Assembly: GCF_001952855.1 (NCBI RefSeq)
Contig: NZ_LPNO01000035.1
Location: forward strand, 4,740-41,067
Direction: 5' to 3'
Source of the DNA: Pseudomonas sp. ATCC PTA-122608
GTDB taxonomy: Bacteria > Pseudomonadota > Gammaproteobacteria > Pseudomonadales > Pseudomonadaceae
Length of the DNA stretch: 36,328 nt
In this document: piece after piece, positions 24,901 to 31,393 of the stretch
Layout of the letters: each line of letters begins with the position of its first letter
How positions within the stretch are numbered: the first letter of the stretch is position 1
Position numbers and translations under genes: made by a program
The notes under the pieces: generated by a model
What the model was told of the DNA's origin: nothing
What the model saw: only the letters and a program-made list of their open reading frames with translations
Database searches by the model: none

Positions 24901-27900
24901 TGGGCGGCCACTCGCTGTTGGCCGCCAGCTTGATCGGCCGCATGCGCCGCGTCGGGTTGTCGGCGGATGTGAAAGTGTTGTTTGGCCAGCCCACCCTTGC
25001 AGCCTTGGCGGCTGCCGTGGGTGGTGGTCGCGAAGTGGTGGTGCCGGCCAATGGGATTGCCGCGGAGTGCACGCGGATCACCCCGGACATGCTCCCGCTG
25101 GTGAACCTGGAGCAGTCCGCCATCGACCGCCTTGTCGCGAGCATTCCCGGCGGCGCGGCCAACGTGCAGGACATCTACCCGTTGGCGCCGTTACAGGCCG
25201 GGATCCTGTATCACCATCGCGCAGTGCAACAGGGCGACGCGTACCTGTTACAGGCGCAGTTTGCCTTCGCCAGCGTCGAGCGCCTTGAAGCGTTCGCCCA
25301 GGCCTTGCAGGCGGTGATTGAGCGGCATGACATCCTGCGCTCGTCGATGCACTGGGACGGGCTGGAAGAACCGGTGCAAGTGGTGTGGCGCCAGGCATCG
25401 TTGCAGGTCGAGGCGATTCAGGTCGCGGGCGATGTGCTGGGGCAATTGCAGGCGCGCTTTCATCAGCATCGCCTGGGCCTGGGGCGGGCACCGTTGATGC
25501 GCCTGGTGTACGCCGAGGACCCGGCCAACCAACGGGTGGTTGCGTTGTTGCTGTTCCATCATTTGGTGATGGATCACGTGGCGTTGGAAGTATTGCAACA
25601 CGAGATGCAAGCCTGTCTGTTGGGCCATCACGAGCAGTTGGGGGCGGCGGTGCCGTATCGCAACTATGTGGCGCAGACACGCCTGGGAATGCGTGAGGAA
25701 GAGCACGAAGCATTCTTCCGCGAGATGCTCGGGGAGATCGATGAGCCGACGCCGGCACTGAATGCACCGGGTGAAGCGCAGCAGGCGCGCCTGAGCGTTG
25801 ACCCACTGTTGAGCGGGCGCCTGCGCATCCTGGCGCGTCATCTTGGGGTAAGTGCGGCGAGCCTGATGCACCTGGCTTGGGCGCAGGTATTGGGCAAGGT
25901 TTCTGGCCGTGAGCAGGTGGTGTTCGGCACCGTATTGCTGGGTCGGTTACAAGGCGGTGAAGGCGCCGAACGCGCATTGGGCGTATTCATCAACACCCTG
26001 CCGCTGCGGGTCGACCTGGGTGAGCGCACGGTGCACGCGGCGCTGATGGCGACCCATGCCAGCCTGACCCAACTGCTCAGTCACGAGCATGCGCCACTGG
26101 CCCTGGCCCAGCGTTGCAGCGGGCTGCCGGCCAATACACCGCTGTTCAGCGTGCTGTTCAACTATCGCCACAGCGCGCCGCACGCTGGCGGGGTGGCCGA
26201 GGCCTGGCAGGGCATGCAAATGCTCAAGGCCGAGGAACGCACCAACTTTGCGCTGTCCCTGAGTGTCGATGACCTGGGTGACGGGTTTACCTTTGATGTC
26301 ATGGGGCAAGGCGCGCCGCGTCTCTGTCAGTACCTGCATGTCGCCCTGGAACAGCTGGTGCAGGCGCTGGAACAGAATGCCCGAGGCGCAATCAGCCAAC
26401 TGTCGATATTGCCGCCGGCGGAGCGTGAAAAGCTGCGGGTGGCGTTCAACGCCACTCAACGGGAGTTCCCTCGTGAACATACCGTGCAGCGCCTGTTCGA
26501 AGCCCAGGCCCAGGCGCGCCCGAACGCCATCGCTGTGGCGCATGGCGAGGACACCCTGACTTATGGCGCGCTGAACACCCGCGCCAACCAACTGGCCCAT
26601 CACCTGCGCACCTTGGGCGTGCAGCCCGGCGACCACGTGGCGATCCTGCTGCCGCGCTCGATTGACCTGCTGCTCAGTCAACTGGCAATCCTCAAGTGTG
26701 CGGCGGCCTACGTGCCGCTGGATATCAATGCTCCGGCCGAGCGCCAGGCTTTTATGGTGCAGGACAGCGGCGCGGTATGGCTGCTGACCCACAGCAGCGA
26801 GTCTGTAGATTACCCGACCCGACGCATCGACCTCGACACCCTGGCGCTGGACCCGCAACCGAGTCACAACCCGGACCTGTCGCAATCCTCGGAGCGGGTG
26901 GCGTACATCATGTACACCTCCGGCTCCACTGGCACGCCCAAAGGCGTGCTGGTGCCGCACCGGGGCATCACGCGGCTGGTGATCAACAACGGTTATGCCG
27001 ATTTCAACGCCCATGATCGCGTGGCGTTCGCCTCCAACCCTGCGTTCGACGCGAGCACCATGGACGTGTGGGGGCCGCTGCTGAACGGCGGCCAGGTGCT
27101 GGTGATCGACCATGCCACCTTGCTCAACCCGGGGGCATTTGGCCGCGCATTGAAGGCGGGCGGGGCGACGATCCTGTTCGTCACTACCGCGCTGTTCAAC
27201 CAGTACGTGCAACTGATTCCCGACGCGTTGGCCGGGCTGCGCATCCTGTTGTGCGGCGGCGAACGGGCGGACCCGGCGGCATTCCGCAGCCTGCTGGCCC
27301 AGGCGCCCGCATTGCGCCTGGTGCACTGCTACGGCCCGACGGAAACCACCACCTACGCCACCACCTATGAGGTGCAGGCTATCGCCGCAGATGCTGAAAG
27401 CGTGCCGATCGGCAGGCCGATTTCCAACACGCAAATCCATGTGCTGGACGCGCACTTGCAGCCGGTGCCGCTGGGGGTGGTCGGGGAAATCTGCATTGGC
27501 GGGCACGGCGTGGCCAAGGGGTATCTGAACCGGCCGGAGCTGACGGAAGAAAAATTCGTCGATGACCCGTTCGGCGACGGTTTGCTGTACCGCACAGGCG
27601 ACCTTGGGCGCTGGTCGGCGGACGGGTTGCTGGAGTGCATCGGTCGTAATGACGACCAGGTGAAGATCCGTGGCTTCCGCATCGAGTTGGGTGAAATCGA
27701 AGCGCGCCTGGCGACCTGCAGCGGGATCAAGGATGTGGTGGTGCTTGCGCGGGAAGATGCGCCTGGCGATAAGCGCCTGGTGGCGTACTACACCGGCGAG
27801 CCGCTCGCCATCGACGTGCTGCGCAGCCATCTGCTGCAGCATTTGCCGGACTACATGGTGCCGTCGGCCTATGTGCCACTGGAAAAAATGCCCCTGACGG

Positions 27901-29915
27901 CCAACGGCAAAGTCGACCGCAAGGCCCTGCCAGTGCCCGCGATGGAAGCGCTGGTAAGCCGTGTGTTTGAAGCCCCGGCCAATGAGCTGGAACAGACCCT
28001 GGCCCGCCTCTGGGCCGAGGTGTTGAGGCTGGAGCAGGTCGGTCGGCACGACAGTTTCTTCGAACTGGGCGGCCATTCGTTGCTGGCGATTCGGCTGGTC
28101 AATCTGATGGAAGAGGCGGGGCTTGCGGTGTCTCTGGCGGAGCTGTTCCAGCACGCCAGCGTGGCCTCGGTCGCCTCGATGCTCAGTCAACGCACGGTGC
28201 GGGAGGACGACAGCTCGCTGATCACCGTGCGCGCCAGCGGCAGCCAGCCGCCATTGTTCCTGGTGCATGAGTTCAGCGGCATGGACGTGTATTTCCCGGC
28301 GCTGGGCCGGCATCTGCCGGGGGATTACCCGATCTACGGCTTGCCCGGCGCGCCTCTCGGTGAACCGCAGTTGCAGACCATGGAAGGCCTGGCGGCGCGG
28401 CTGGTGGGGATTATTCGGGCTGTGCAACCCCATGGGCCGTATCGGCTGGCGGGTTGGTCGTTTGGCGGGGTGTTGGCCTACGAAGTGGCGATGCAACTGC
28501 AGGGGCTGGACGAACCGGTGGCGTTCCTCGGGTTGATCGACAGCTACGTGCCGCGCATGACCGACCAGGGCAAGGCGCGCTGGGCCGGACCGGATGCCCT
28601 CAAGCGGCATTTGCTGTTGCAGTGCATGGCGTATTGGAAGGCACAGGGAGGTGTGGATGAGCTGGCAAGCCTTGAGCAACTGGACGCGCAGATTGGACAG
28701 CTGGATTTTGCTGGGCTGTTGCAACGCTGCCGCGATCGGCATTTGTTGTACGCGCAGATGGCGGCGGCTTCGGACGCGGACCTGTTGAATTTTATCGAGC
28801 GGGAAGTCGGGCATGGGCATGCGTTGGCGCATTACAGCCTGTTCCCGATGCCGTTGGCGGTGCACCTGTTCAGCGCCGCAGAGCGGCCGACGGAACTGTC
28901 GCGACGTAGCCGGGATTTGGGTTGGGATGAGGCGCTGGCGCCGGGGCAATTGCGCCGGATTGAAGTGCCGGGGGATCACCAGAGCATGATGCAGGCACCG
29001 CATATCCAGGCGTTGGGGCAGGCGTTGGGTGGGGCTCTGGCGTCGAGCGAGGCGCCGAGTGTGGCGGTGCATCAGCCGTTGTTGCGGATCCAGAGCGGAC
29101 GCGCCGGGCATGCGCCGATTTTCTGTGTGCCGGGGGCGGGGGATAGCGTGACCGGGTTTGTAGGGTTGACCGAGGCGTTGGGCCGGGACTGGCCGATCTT
29201 TGGCTTGCAGCCGCGCGGGCTGGACGGGGAGGCGGTGCCGCACAGTCAGGTCGAGGCGGCGGCGCGCTGTTATTTGCAGGCCTTGGAACAGGAGTGTTCT
29301 TCGGGGCCGGTGCATCTGGTCGGGCATTCGTTTGGCGGTTGGGTGGTGTTTGAGATGGCCGCGCGATTGCAAGCCCAGGGGCGTGAGGTGGCTTCGTTGA
29401 CGCTGATCGACAGCGAGGCGCCCGGGGGAAATGGGTTGGTGGGTAGGCCCTATACGACGACGGCGGCGTTGTTGCGGCTGATTGAGTCGATGCAGGTGGC
29501 TTCGGGTAAGTCCCTGGGGATTGATGCGGTGGATTTTGCCGGTAGGGATGAGGTGGAGCAGCGGCGGTTGTTGCATGGGGGGATGGTGGGGGTCGGGTTG
29601 TTGCCTGCGCGGTCTTCGGTGGAGGCGATGGATGGGCCGGCGCGGACGTATGCGTCGGCGTTGCGTACGGTTTATCGGCCTGTTCGGCGGTATGAGGGGG
29701 TGGTGCGGTTGGTGTTGGCGGAGGATCCGACCCTGGATGCGGCGGGGAATCTGCGGGAGCAAGGGTTGATGGTTGAGGGGTGGCGCGGGTGCGTTGGGGT
29801 GTTGGAGGTTTGGTATGGGCCCGGGAATCATTTTTCGCTGCTCAAGGCGCCGAATGTTTTTAGTTTGGCGGCTTGGTGGCGGGATGGGGTTGTGGTTGGG
29901 GAGCGGGTTTCGTGA
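18498..29915 (+). CDS. viscC: NRPS, third synthetase of a viscosin-type lipopeptide, modules Leu7-Ser8-Ile9 with tandem thioesterase
   Basis: A 3805-residue terminal synthetase. It starts at GTG 18498, overlapping the preceding TGA as GTGA, with GGAGA 7 bases upstream. A TubC-like N-terminal docking segment of about 60 residues precedes the first C domain. Order: C(dual, HH at 245)-A-PCP(Ser1093); C(LCL, HH at 1280)-A-PCP(Ser2139); C(dual, HH at 2354)-A-PCP(Ser3194); TE1 (GWSFGG, Ser3321); TE2 (GHSFGG, Ser3611). Three modules make the product a nonapeptide rather than the ten-residue orfamide type. Tandem thioesterases are typical of Pseudomonas lipopeptide terminal synthetases and release the peptide as a macrolactone. 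The last 600 bases are very G-rich. A palindromic repeat element begins two bases after the stop codon. Confidence 0.96.
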   Translation: MSIIELLATLKTKDVQLALKGDQLSVQGNKQALSDPALVASLREHKPALIELIKAGEYSATKAGEVEVPANGIPAGAQRITPAMLTLSSLSQASIDRIIETVDGGAANVQDIYPLAPLQEGILYHHVSAEHGDPYVMQSQFAFDSLERFKGFAQALQGVMDRHDILRTAVIWEGLEEPSQVVWRAARLPVQLIELNPADGDIATQLHSMFDGRHYRLDVTRAPLVRLVGAWDEARQRMVALLLFHHMALDHSALDVVRHEMQAYLQGQGDQLGQAVPFRNYVAQARLGISEQQHEAFFREMLGDITEPTLPFGLQDVQGDGQEIAEVDWPLPPALNQRLRAQARQLGVSAASLFHMGWAQVLSALAGKAQVVFGTVLMGRMQGGHATDRALGIFINTLPFRVDVGAEAVRAGVKATHARLTTLLRHEHAALALAQRCSGVAAPMPLFSALLNYRHSGSGTSTDAAAAWQGIEILSSEERTNYPLTLSVDDLGDGFILRLLASTQVDAQAVCAYVQTALGNMVQALEQAPDTSLNRLSVLPEAERRHLLEQFNATAVDFPQGTTLHGRIEAQTSLTPDAVAAVYQGRQLTYAELNQQANLLAHHLLALGVKPDDRVAIVARRGLDTLAGLLAILKAGACYVPVDPSHPAERLSYLLSDSAPVAVLTQHALLERLPALDVPVINLDRFTWHHHSASNPQVAVTPSNLAYVIYTSGSTGLPKGVMVEHHTVANLVDWHCTAFDLCAGRHTASVAGFGFDAMAWEVWPALCVGATLHLPPAHDGAEDIDALLEWWRAQPLDVCFLPTPVAEYAFSQNIEHPTLRTLLIGGDRLRQFPRAQRFEVINNYGPTEATVVATSGRIEPGQPLHVGKPIANARVYLLDELQRPVPMGVAGELYVGGKGVARGYLNRPEMTAERFLDDPFNPGRMYRTGDLARWLPGGNIEYLGRNDDQVKIRGVRIELGEIETRLNQLPGLQEVVVLAREDQPGQPRLVAYFTENPQFDPLDVGEIRAHLVAHLPDYMVPVAYVKLDALPLTANGKLDRKALPKPDLAAVFTREYAAPYGDIETVLAQIWADVLQVERVGRQDHFFELGGHSLLAMRMVSQVRQRLGVDLALGDLFANAELAAVAQVLAQSGRSTLPDILPTARDTDLPLSFAQQRLWFLALMEGANTAYNIPIGLRLRGQLHVDALQRALARIVARHETLRSRFAQQDDHAHVLIVPPEEMMPLQVQDLRRHPEAQQVLEALIQGEASAPFDLQRGPLLRGRLVIMAEDHHVLLLTIHHIVSDGWSMGVLTRELMALYQAFSRGEADPLPPLPIQYSDFAVWQRLWLSGEVLHRQSSYWQQTLAGAPALLMLPTDRPRPAQQDYAGSSVDVRLDERLTAGLKALSQRHGTTLYMVMMTAWASLLARLAGQEEVVIGSPVANRQRAEVEGLIGLFVNTLAVRIDTSGELSAEALLARVKGLALDAQAHQDLPFEQVVEITRPLRSLAHSPLFQTMLTWQDSDAPVLALGDLSLEGIVEDSHFAKFDLSLNLGETRGEIRGTLEYAIALFDESTMQRYVRYFTRVLQAMVDNDQAVLEHAELLDARERQHLLLDFNDTDVDYNLEQTLHGMFEAQVARTPDALAVKAGSECLSYRELNERANQLAHHLRELGVQPDSRVAICVERGLEMVIGLFAILKAGGGYVPLDPAYPLERIAYMLKDSAPAAVLVQGETRALLGDVTVPVVDLDRSTWQHQSTSNPRVDGLTAQHQAYVIYTSGSTGQPKGVINEHAGVVNRLLWMQDEYGLTAQDRVLQKTPFSFDVSVWEFFWPLFTGARLVMARPGGHKDPAYLCDVIESEQITTLHFVPSMLDVFLAQGDVSQSAGLVRVMCSGEALPGSLVRRFKQQLPGIGLYNLYGPTEAAVDVTAWDCAGPVTPDNTPIGKPIANTRMYLLDGQLQPVPLGVVGELFIGGVQVARGYLHRPELTAERFLKDPFSNGRMYRTGDVGRYLPDGTIEYLGRNDDQVKIRGLRIELGEIQARLLQFPQINEAAVVARDSRLVAYYTGVQADIDALRSHLLEQLPDYMVPATFMHLEALPLSPNGKLDRKALPVPGLESVIAREYVAPVGETEITLAGLWADLLKVERVGRHDNFFELGGHSLLAASLIGRMRRVGLSADVKVLFGQPTLAALAAAVGGGREVVVPANGIAAECTRITPDMLPLVNLEQSAIDRLVASIPGGAANVQDIYPLAPLQAGILYHHRAVQQGDAYLLQAQFAFASVERLEAFAQALQAVIERHDILRSSMHWDGLEEPVQVVWRQASLQVEAIQVAGDVLGQLQARFHQHRLGLGRAPLMRLVYAEDPANQRVVALLLFHHLVMDHVALEVLQHEMQACLLGHHEQLGAAVPYRNYVAQTRLGMREEEHEAFFREMLGEIDEPTPALNAPGEAQQARLSVDPLLSGRLRILARHLGVSAASLMHLAWAQVLGKVSGREQVVFGTVLLGRLQGGEGAERALGVFINTLPLRVDLGERTVHAALMATHASLTQLLSHEHAPLALAQRCSGLPANTPLFSVLFNYRHSAPHAGGVAEAWQGMQMLKAEERTNFALSLSVDDLGDGFTFDVMGQGAPRLCQYLHVALEQLVQALEQNARGAISQLSILPPAEREKLRVAFNATQREFPREHTVQRLFEAQAQARPNAIAVAHGEDTLTYGALNTRANQLAHHLRTLGVQPGDHVAILLPRSIDLLLSQLAILKCAAAYVPLDINAPAERQAFMVQDSGAVWLLTHSSESVDYPTRRIDLDTLALDPQPSHNPDLSQSSERVAYIMYTSGSTGTPKGVLVPHRGITRLVINNGYADFNAHDRVAFASNPAFDASTMDVWGPLLNGGQVLVIDHATLLNPGAFGRALKAGGATILFVTTALFNQYVQLIPDALAGLRILLCGGERADPAAFRSLLAQAPALRLVHCYGPTETTTYATTYEVQAIAADAESVPIGRPISNTQIHVLDAHLQPVPLGVVGEICIGGHGVAKGYLNRPELTEEKFVDDPFGDGLLYRTGDLGRWSADGLLECIGRNDDQVKIRGFRIELGEIEARLATCSGIKDVVVLAREDAPGDKRLVAYYTGEPLAIDVLRSHLLQHLPDYMVPSAYVPLEKMPLTANGKVDRKALPVPAMEALVSRVFEAPANELEQTLARLWAEVLRLEQVGRHDSFFELGGHSLLAIRLVNLMEEAGLAVSLAELFQHASVASVASMLSQRTVREDDSSLITVRASGSQPPLFLVHEFSGMDVYFPALGRHLPGDYPIYGLPGAPLGEPQLQTMEGLAARLVGIIRAVQPHGPYRLAGWSFGGVLAYEVAMQLQGLDEPVAFLGLIDSYVPRMTDQGKARWAGPDALKRHLLLQCMAYWKAQGGVDELASLEQLDAQIGQLDFAGLLQRCRDRHLLYAQMAAASDADLLNFIEREVGHGHALAHYSLFPMPLAVHLFSAAERPTELSRRSRDLGWDEALAPGQLRRIEVPGDHQSMMQAPHIQALGQALGGALASSEAPSVAVHQPLLRIQSGRAGHAPIFCVPGAGDSVTGFVGLTEALGRDWPIFGLQPRGLDGEAVPHSQVEAAARCYLQALEQECSSGPVHLVGHSFGGWVVFEMAARLQAQGREVASLTLIDSEAPGGNGLVGRPYTTTAALLRLIESMQVASGKSLGIDAVDFAGRDEVEQRRLLHGGMVGVGLLPARSSVEAMDGPARTYASALRTVYRPVRRYEGVVRLVLAEDPTLDAAGNLREQGLMVEGWRGCVGVLEVWYGPGNHFSLLKAPNVFSLAAWWRDGVVVGERVS
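21901..25035 (+). other. NRPS module 8: C(LCL)-A(Ser)-PCP
   Basis: The only LCL-type C domain in the window: it starts PLSFAQQRLWFL, has HHIVSDGWS as core motif, and lacks the extra N-terminal HHxxxxxGD of dual domains. It therefore joins an L-Leu7 without epimerisation. A-domain positions D, V, W, H, M, S, L, V, D give Ser. PCP Ser at nt 24912. Confidence 0.92.
25036..28200 (+). other. NRPS module 9: C(dual)-A(Ile/Val)-PCP
   Basis: The C domain has YHHRAVQQGDAY and FHHLVMDH, dual type, making Ser8 D. A-domain positions: D235, A236, M239, F278, L299, G301, C322, T330, Y331, reading DAMFLGCTYK. I associate this with Ile/Val activation in Pseudomonas lipopeptides; Ile is expected by analogy to viscosin. 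No domain follows that could epimerise residue 9, so it stays L. PCP Ser at nt 28077. Confidence 0.82.
28210..29915 (+). other. Tandem thioesterase domains TE1-TE2
   Basis: Two alpha/beta-hydrolase thioesterases in a row. TE1: FLVHEFSG entry strand, nucleophile Ser in GWSFGG (nt 28458), Asp in LIDSY, His in PGDHQSM. TE2: FCVPGAG strand, Ser in GHSFGG (nt 29328), Asp in LIDSE, His in GPGNHFS. Both triads look complete, so both may be active. In this family TE1 is generally thought to carry out cyclisation and TE2 to support turnover or editing; that division is family knowledge, not visible here. Confidence 0.88.
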
Positions 29916-29917
29916 GT

Positions 29918-30192
29918 GTACATATCCGTTGCTGCGGTAACGGCCACCTATGGTTCCGCTCTTACAGCGGGTCACTTTTGGCAAACCCCTGTAGGAGCGA
30001 GCTTGCTCGCGAAAAACCTGAGGGCGCCGCGTTCATTCAGGATGCCAACGTCATCGTTAACGACCTTCGCGAGCAAGCCCGCTCCCACATTTGGACCGTG
30101 CCCGCTTTTGATCTCAGGCGCCCCGTTAAACCACGCTGGCCGCTGTAAGAGCGGAACCCATATCAGCCGTTACCCAAAAAACGGATATGTAC
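29918..30192. repeat. Composite inverted-repeat element, short deletion form
   Basis: A 275-base element with perfect 13-base terminal inverted repeats, GTACATATCCGTT at 29918-29930 and AACGGATATGTAC at 30180-30192, continuing as imperfect arms through ATGGTTCCGCTCTTACAG (left) and CTGTAAGAGCGGAACC (right). The centre holds a REP doublet. Compared with the long copy at 4535 it lacks most of both arms: left sequence jumps from TCACTTTTGG to the REP, and right sequence keeps GGCGCCCCGTTAAACCACGC and then jumps to CTGTAAGAG. It lies between the third NRPS gene (2 bases after the stop) and macA (46 bases before the ATG), so it may attenuate or insulate exporter transcription. No target-site duplication is evident. 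Confidence 0.87.
29990..30089. repeat. REP doublet (REPIN-like) inside the short composite element
   Basis: TGTAGGAGCGAGCTTGCTCG (from 29990) is paired with the inverse sequence ending at 30089, with two base changes in the left unit. The spacer matches that of the doublet at 4888-4987 nearly throughout (AAAACCTGAG...CGCCGCGTT...ATTCAGGATGCC...GTCATCGTTAAC), showing common descent with the surrounding element. Confidence 0.87.
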
Positions 30193-30238
30193 TCCGAGCC
30201 AAAAGCCGGACCCATTTCAACACCTCTTATGGTCATTT

Positions 30239-31393
30239 ATGGAAAAGTCAAAGTATCGAAAAGCAGGATTGGCCCTGGTGTTGACCGTCGCAGCGGGCCT
30301 GATTATCTACACCGTGCAGGCCCCGGCAGACGCGCCGCAATACCTGACCGCCACCGCCGAACGCAGTGACATCGAAAACGCCGTCCTGGCCACCGGCTTG
30401 CTCGAAGGCGTCAAGCAGGTCGACGTCGGTGCCCAGGTCTCCGGCCAGCTCAAATCCTTGAAGGTAAAGGTCGGCGACAAGGTCAAGAAGGGCCAATGGC
30501 TCGCCGAAATCGACCCGTTGATCCTGCAAAACACCCTGCGCAAAGCCGAGGTCGACGAAGAAAACCTTCAGGCCCAACGCCGCGCCACCGCGGCTCAACT
30601 CAAGGAAACCAAATCCGTCTACGAGCGCTACCAGGGCCTGCAAGAGGACGAATCCGTGTCCCGCCAGGACTTCGAAACCGCCGAGTCCAACTACGAGGTA
30701 CAGCGCGCCAATCTGATGTCCCTCGACGCCCAGATCAAAAGCGCCCACATCCAGATCGACACCGCCAAGATCAACCTGGCCTACACCCGCATCGTCGCGC
30801 CGATCGACGGCGATGTGGTGGGCATCGTGACTCAGGAAGGCCAAACCGTGATCGCCAGCCAACTGGCGCCGGTCCTGCTTAAGCTGGCAGACCTGGACAC
30901 CATGACCGTCAAGGCCCAGGTCTCCGAGGCCGACGTGATCCACATCAGCCCCGGCCAGCAGGTGTATTTCACCATCCTCGGCGAGGCCGACAAACGCTAC
31001 TACGCCAAACTGCGCGGCACTGAACCGGCCCCGCAAAACTTCCTCGAAACCCAGACCGCCGGCACCCCAAAACAAAACACCGCGGTGTTCTATAACGCGC
31101 TGTTCGACGTACCCAACCCCGACCACCGCCTGCGCATCGCCATGACCGCCCAGGTGCGGATCGTGCTCGACACCGCCAAGGCCGCACTGACCGTGCCGGT
31201 GGCCGCACTCGGCCCGCGCAATGCCGACGGCAGCTTCCCGGTGCGGGTGCTGGACGCCAAGGGCAAGGCCAACACGCGACAGGTGAAGACCGGCATCAAC
31301 AACAACGTCAAGGTGCAGATCCTTGATGGCCTGGCCGAAGGCGACAAGGTGGTGATCGGTGATCCATCGCCCGCCGTGGCGGGGGCTGATTGA
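30239..31393 (+). CDS. macA: MacA-type periplasmic adaptor of the lipopeptide exporter
   Basis: A 384-residue membrane-fusion protein. It has a short basic N-terminus, one hydrophobic anchor segment (about residues 9-27, AGLALVLTVAAGLIIYTV) and no lipobox. The barrel-sandwich (lipoyl-like) half follows (VDVGAQVSGQL...VGDKVKKGQWLAEIDP, about 61-93). A coiled-coil hairpin spans roughly 95-180, followed by the second lipoyl half (IVAPIDGDVVGIVTQEGQTV) and beta-barrel parts. MacA links the inner-membrane MacB to an outer-membrane channel of the TolC/NodT kind, and in this family (pleA/PFLU-type macA) the pair exports the lipopeptide. The outer-membrane partner is not in view. The ATG at 30239 has no clear ribosome-binding site. 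There is little room for a promoter: only 46 bases separate it from the repeat element. Confidence 0.93.
   Translation: MEKSKYRKAGLALVLTVAAGLIIYTVQAPADAPQYLTATAERSDIENAVLATGLLEGVKQVDVGAQVSGQLKSLKVKVGDKVKKGQWLAEIDPLILQNTLRKAEVDEENLQAQRRATAAQLKETKSVYERYQGLQEDESVSRQDFETAESNYEVQRANLMSLDAQIKSAHIQIDTAKINLAYTRIVAPIDGDVVGIVTQEGQTVIASQLAPVLLKLADLDTMTVKAQVSEADVIHISPGQQVYFTILGEADKRYYAKLRGTEPAPQNFLETQTAGTPKQNTAVFYNALFDVPNPDHRLRIAMTAQVRIVLDTAKAALTVPVAALGPRNADGSFPVRVLDAKGKANTRQVKTGINNNVKVQILDGLAEGDKVVIGDPSPAVAGAD

Noticed and set aside
25947..29984. Very long open frame on the - strand (about 1345 codons), and similar ones at 18462-22340, 8362-11241 and 11302-13737
   Set aside because: They lie antisense to intact NRPS genes, show no known domain, are rich in His, Arg and Gln, and repeat with each module. 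They are by-products of high-GC codon use.
30187..30369. Small + strand frame overlapping the start of macA
   Set aside because: It starts in the repeat end, has no ribosome site and no recognisable product; macA in the other frame is clearly coding.
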